Assembly (NCBI GenBank): GCA_022510785.1
Contig: JAFLSV010000007.1
Coordinates: 1 to 64,000, forward strand
Reading direction: 5' to 3'
Source of the DNA: Desulfovibrionaceae bacterium
GTDB taxonomy: Bacteria > Desulfobacterota > Desulfovibrionia > Desulfovibrionales > Desulfovibrionaceae
Length of the DNA stretch: 64,000 nt
Both the position numbers and the translations under genes were made by a program. This document shows positions 61,073-64,000 of the stretch, in pieces (the first letter of the stretch is position 1; the number at the start of each line of letters is the position of its first letter). Below the pieces are notes generated by a model. That model was not told where the DNA came from. It was given only the letters and a program-made list of their open reading frames with translations, and did no database searches.

Positions 61073-61969
61073 ATGCGCTACCCCGTCATTACCCGAACCG
61101 ACATTCCGGCCTTTCCCCTGCTTTCGCGCGGCAAGGTGCGGGATATGTACGACATCGATGACGAGACCCTGCTTATCGTCACCACAGACCGCATGTCGGC
61201 CTTTGATGTCATCCTGGACGATCCCATCCCCGGCAAGGGAGTCATCCTCAATCAGCTGACGCTGTTCTGGATGAAGCGTTTTGCCCATCTTTTGCCCAAT
61301 CACATCAAGGAAAGCGATATCGACCGCTACCCCGCCGCGCTTCAACCCTACCGGGAACAGCTGGAAGGGCGTTCCGTGCTGGTGCGCAAGGCCAGGCCCC
61401 TGCCGGTGGAGTGCATCGTGCGCGGCTACCTGGCCGGATCAGGCTGGAAGTCGTACAGGGCAGACGGCACGCTGTGCGGCTATACCCTGCCCGCCGGGCT
61501 GGAGGAATCGTCACAGCTGCCCGAACCCCTGTTCACGCCGTCCACCAAGGCCGGCATGGGCGATCACGATGAAAATATCAGCCTGGAGCGGGCCGAAGAG
61601 ATCTGCGGCCGCGACACGGCCCGGCGCATGGCGGAACTGGCGCTGGCCATGTACCGCGAGGCCTCGGCCTACGCCCGCCAGCGGGGCATCATCATTGCCG
61701 ATACCAAGTTCGAGTTCGGCATGGTGGACGGCCGCCTTACCCTCATCGACGAGGTGCTGACGCCGGATTCGTCCCGCTTCTGGCCGGCCGCCGGGTACAG
61801 CGCCGGCCACGGCCAGCCCTGCTTTGACAAGCAGTATCTGCGCGACTGGCTGGAAGCCCAGCCCTGGGGTAAAACGCCGCCCGCGCCCAGGCTGCCAGCC
61901 GAGGTGACGGCCGTGACGGCCCAAAAATATCAGGAAGCATACCGGCTGTTGACCGGTATGGATATCTGA
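61073..61969 (+). CDS. purC: Phosphoribosylaminoimidazole-succinocarboxamide synthase
   Basis: The 298-residue enzyme carries SRGKVRDMYDI, TTDRMSAFDVIL, PVECIVRGYLAGSGWKSY, FTPSTKAGMGDHDENIS, IADTKFEFG and LIDEVLTPDSSRFW, the SAICAR synthase signatures. The ATG follows AGGAGAG just past hisD, so the two genes share a transcript. Confidence 0.95.
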   Translation: MRYPVITRTDIPAFPLLSRGKVRDMYDIDDETLLIVTTDRMSAFDVILDDPIPGKGVILNQLTLFWMKRFAHLLPNHIKESDIDRYPAALQPYREQLEGRSVLVRKARPLPVECIVRGYLAGSGWKSYRADGTLCGYTLPAGLEESSQLPEPLFTPSTKAGMGDHDENISLERAEEICGRDTARRMAELALAMYREASAYARQRGIIIADTKFEFGMVDGRLTLIDEVLTPDSSRFWPAAGYSAGHGQPCFDKQYLRDWLEAQPWGKTPPAPRLPAEVTAVTAQKYQEAYRLLTGMDI

Positions 61970-61979
61970 CGCCTATGAT

Positions 61980-62027
61980 GCCGCCGGGCCGGGCCGCCTC
62001 TTTTCCGAGGCGGGCCGGCCCGGCGGC
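61980..62027. repeat. Strong 21-bp hairpin between purC and fabI
   Basis: Arms 61980-62000 and 62007-62027 pair at 20 of 21 positions around a TTTTCC loop. There is no T run afterwards, so it is not a standard terminator; it may limit readthrough or protect the 3' end of the hisD-purC message. Confidence 0.7.
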
Positions 62028-62137
62028 GCCCGCAACATCCTGAATTCTGCCGGGCGAACAGCGTTCCCCGGTTCCTCCTGGCGGCCCCACGCGGGTTTTG
62101 CCCCCTGCCGGACAGGAGAGAAACGAGGAGAAAAGTC

Positions 62138-62902
62138 ATGCTTTTGGAAGGAAAAAAAGCGCTCATTTTTGGTGTGGCCAACAACCGCAGCATTGCCTAC
62201 GGCATTTCGTCCGCCTTCCGGCGGGAGGGGGCCCGGCTGGCCTTCAGCTATATGGGCGACGCCATCAAAAAGCGGGTGGAGCCCATCAGTGAGGAACTGG
62301 GCGGGGATTTCACCTTTCAGTGCGATGTGTCCGGCGATGAGCAGATCGGGCGCGCGGCGGAGCTGGTCAAAGAGAAATGGGGTTCGGTGGATGTGCTGGT
62401 TCATTCCGTCGCCTTCGCGCCCAAAGAGGATTTGCAGGGCCGCTTTCTGGATACCACGCGCGAGGGCTTCCGCACCGCCATGGAAATTTCCGCCTTTTCC
62501 CTCACCGCCCTGTGCCGGGCCTTTGAACCTCTGTTCAATCCCGGCGGTTCGGTGATCTGCATGACCTATTACGGGTCGCAGAAACGAATTCCCAATTACA
62601 ACGTCATGGGGGTGGCCAAGGCGGCGCTGGAATCGTCGGTGCGCTATCTGGCCTCGGATTTGGGCGAAAAGGGCGTGCGGATTAACGCCATCAGCGCCGG
62701 CCCCATCAAGACTCTGTCGGCTTCGGGCATTTCCGACTTCCGTGTCATTCTGGATTACATAGAGACCCACACCCCGCTGCGGCGCAATGTCACCATCGAA
62801 GAAGTGGGCAACGTGGCCCTGTTCCTGGCTTCAGACCTGAGCAGCTCCGTGACGGGCGACATCATTTACGCCGACAGCGGTTTTCAGACTGTCGGCATGT
62901 AG
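62138..62902 (+). CDS. fabI: Enoyl-[acyl-carrier-protein] reductase (NADH)
   Basis: The 254-residue SDR enzyme is the FabI type: GVANNRSIAYGIS cofactor loop, HSVAFAP, and Tyr144, Tyr154 and Lys161 in MTYYGSQKRIPNYNVMGVAKAALE. It completes each round of fatty acid elongation. A GAGGAGAA site precedes the ATG. It may have its own promoter, because a strong hairpin separates it from purC. Confidence 0.95.
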   Translation: MLLEGKKALIFGVANNRSIAYGISSAFRREGARLAFSYMGDAIKKRVEPISEELGGDFTFQCDVSGDEQIGRAAELVKEKWGSVDVLVHSVAFAPKEDLQGRFLDTTREGFRTAMEISAFSLTALCRAFEPLFNPGGSVICMTYYGSQKRIPNYNVMGVAKAALESSVRYLASDLGEKGVRINAISAGPIKTLSASGISDFRVILDYIETHTPLRRNVTIEEVGNVALFLASDLSSSVTGDIIYADSGFQTVGM

Positions 62903-62924
62903 TCCCCCCCCGCGTTACCTTTCA

Positions 62925-62956
62925 GGCCCCCGCCCATGTCCGCATGGCCGGGGGCC
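62925..62956 (+). terminator. Probable terminator hairpin of fabI
   Basis: A stem of 13 paired bases out of 14 (GGCCCCCG.CCATG type) closes on TCCG. Only TTT follows within a few bases, so it may be a weak or factor-assisted terminator. The gap 62903-63252 otherwise contains an AT-rich stretch at 63110-63190, with several TTTGATA- and TAATA-like elements that may hold the next gene's promoter. Confidence 0.5.
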
Positions 62957-63252
62957 ATGCTTTGTCCCGGCGCGTTGCGCGGGGGAACCCATCCCCGCGC
63001 TTCACTCTGGAGCACGGCGCTTCCGCCGGCGCTTCGCGCGCGAAGCCGCCCTGAACCCCGGGCGCGCGCCATGCCATGCCCGCATGGCCTTCACCCGGGG
63101 AACAAGGGATGTTCAATGTATGCTTTTTTTCTATGGTGTCGTATTTGATATAAGTATTTGTCATAATAGCCCGGCCCGGATATACGGAAAAAAAATCGCG
63201 GGCACGGCGGCGCATCTGTCTGAGCCGCGGAAGTCCGCGCCAAGGAGGCATT

Positions 63253-64000
63253 ATGAGCAAGGGCAGAAAAGCGGCGGCCATTCTTTTCGCGATAGCCGCC
63301 TTTGCTGAAAGCGCGCTGGCGGCCCCCGTCAATACCCCGCAGACTGTGAAGGATGGAAGCGCCATGAAGCTTGAAGAGAGCTGGGACAAAACCTTTGCCA
63401 AAAGCGACAAGGTTGATCACGCAAAAGTGACCTTTAAAAACCGTTACGGCATCACCCTGGCCGGCGACCTGTACACACCCAAAAATGCCGAGGGCAGGCT
63501 GGCGGCCATCGCCGTGAGCGGCCCCTTCGGCGCGGTCAAGGAACAGTCGTCGGGCCGTTACGCCCAGGCCATGGCCGAGCGCGGTTTCCTGGCCCTGGCC
63601 TTTGACCCGTCCTACACGGGCGAAAGCGGCGGTGAACCGCGCCATGTGGCCTCGCCCGACATTAATACTGAAGATTTCAGCGCGGCGGTGGATTTTTTGA
63701 CCACGCTGGACAACGTGGATGCGGATCGCATCGGCATCATCGGCATTTGCGGCTTTGGCGGCATGGGGCTCAACGCGGCGGCCATGGATACCCGCATCAG
63801 GGCCACGGTGGCCTCCACCATGTACGACATGACCCGCGTCACCGCCAACGGCTATTTTGACGCCATGGACGCCGACGCCCGCTATGAGGCGCGCCGGCAG
63901 CTCAACGAACAGCGCACCAGGGACGCGCAAAGCGGCGGCTATGCCCCGGCGCCGGGCCTGCCGGAGGCTCTTTCGGGCAACGAGCCGGAGTTCGTGAAGG
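63253..64000 (+). CDS. Secreted alpha/beta hydrolase (dienelactone-hydrolase-like), cut by window end
   Basis: The open frame runs off the end after about 249 codons. It has a signal peptide (AAAILFAIAAFAESALA-A, about residue 24). An alpha/beta hydrolase fold follows with AKVTFKNRYGITLAGDLYTPKN, SGRYAQAMAERGFLALAFDPSYTGESGGEPR and the nucleophile elbow IGIIGICGFGGMG. Here the central residue is Cys, as in dienelactone hydrolases. The substrate is unknown. AAGGAGG precedes the ATG. The catalytic Asp and His would lie beyond the window. Confidence 0.8.
   Translation, partial: MSKGRKAAAILFAIAAFAESALAAPVNTPQTVKDGSAMKLEESWDKTFAKSDKVDHAKVTFKNRYGITLAGDLYTPKNAEGRLAAIAVSGPFGAVKEQSSGRYAQAMAERGFLALAFDPSYTGESGGEPRHVASPDINTEDFSAAVDFLTTLDNVDADRIGIIGICGFGGMGLNAAAMDTRIRATVASTMYDMTRVTANGYFDAMDADARYEARRQLNEQRTRDAQSGGYAPAPGLPEALSGNEPEFVK

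Noticed and set aside
1..64000. tRNA, rRNA, CRISPR arrays, insertion sequences
   Set aside because: Intergenic regions were read for cloverleaf ends, regular repeat-spacer units, transposase motifs and terminal inverted repeats; none could be supported.

Overview
The window is a dense, GC-rich stretch of chromosome, and its gene content points to a sulfite/sulfate-reducing member of the Desulfovibrionaceae. The main indicators are a DsrC with the two C-terminal redox cysteines, a fused CobA-HemD protein feeding siroheme and heme synthesis, a class I two-subunit fumarase, an AMMECR1-domain protein, and a flagellar hook gene behind a sigma-54-type promoter. Genus or species cannot be fixed from the sequence alone. 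I saw no rRNA, tRNA, CRISPR array, insertion sequence or prophage.

Layout. 1-5 kb: an AT-rich MmcQ/YjbR gene, YchJ, a CBS-ACT protein, dsrC, a secreted VWA-OmpA protein and a small secreted protein. 5-14 kb (minus strand): lpxB, rfbD, rfbB, a secreted unknown, AMMECR1, purN, cobA-hemD and cstA. 14-20.8 kb (minus): phosphoglucomutase, fumarase beta and alpha, HU, an RlmM-like methyltransferase and an acyl-CoA synthetase. 21-28.7 kb (minus): a tight, partly overlapping gene string (ACT protein, UPF0210/PFL protein, a lipoprotein with a degraded GH13-like domain, a short PAP2 protein, a GT-C glycosyltransferase with disordered tails, plsY) that looks like an envelope lipid/glycan operon. 28.9-37.3 kb: a NifX-like protein, a class V aminotransferase, gatA, gatC, an LppC-like lipoprotein, dnaK and a small unknown. 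37.5-41.6 kb (plus): ugd, murI, truA and a pseudouridine synthase.

42-50.4 kb is the most accessory-looking part. A strong sigma-70-type promoter, overlapped by an AT-rich perfect palindrome, drives a methylmalonate-semialdehyde-dehydrogenase-like enzyme, an EthD-like protein, a complete three-part TRAP transporter, a 66-residue protein and an amidase. A GntR/FadR-type regulator lies at the far end on the opposite strand, and a YhcH/YiaL-family gene is divergent at the near end. I read this as an uncharacterised uptake-and-catabolism island for an amide- or nitrogen-bearing organic acid that ends in an acyl-CoA. The substrate cannot be named from the sequence.

50.6-64 kb returns to core functions: argD, a PurS-PurL fusion without a glutaminase domain, a polyprenyl diphosphate synthase, DUF2065, glmU, flgE, hisD, purC, fabI and the start of a secreted alpha/beta hydrolase cut by the window edge. 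The core genes cover purine, histidine and arginine synthesis, lipid A, nucleotide-sugar and fatty acid/phospholipid synthesis, and tetrapyrrole supply.
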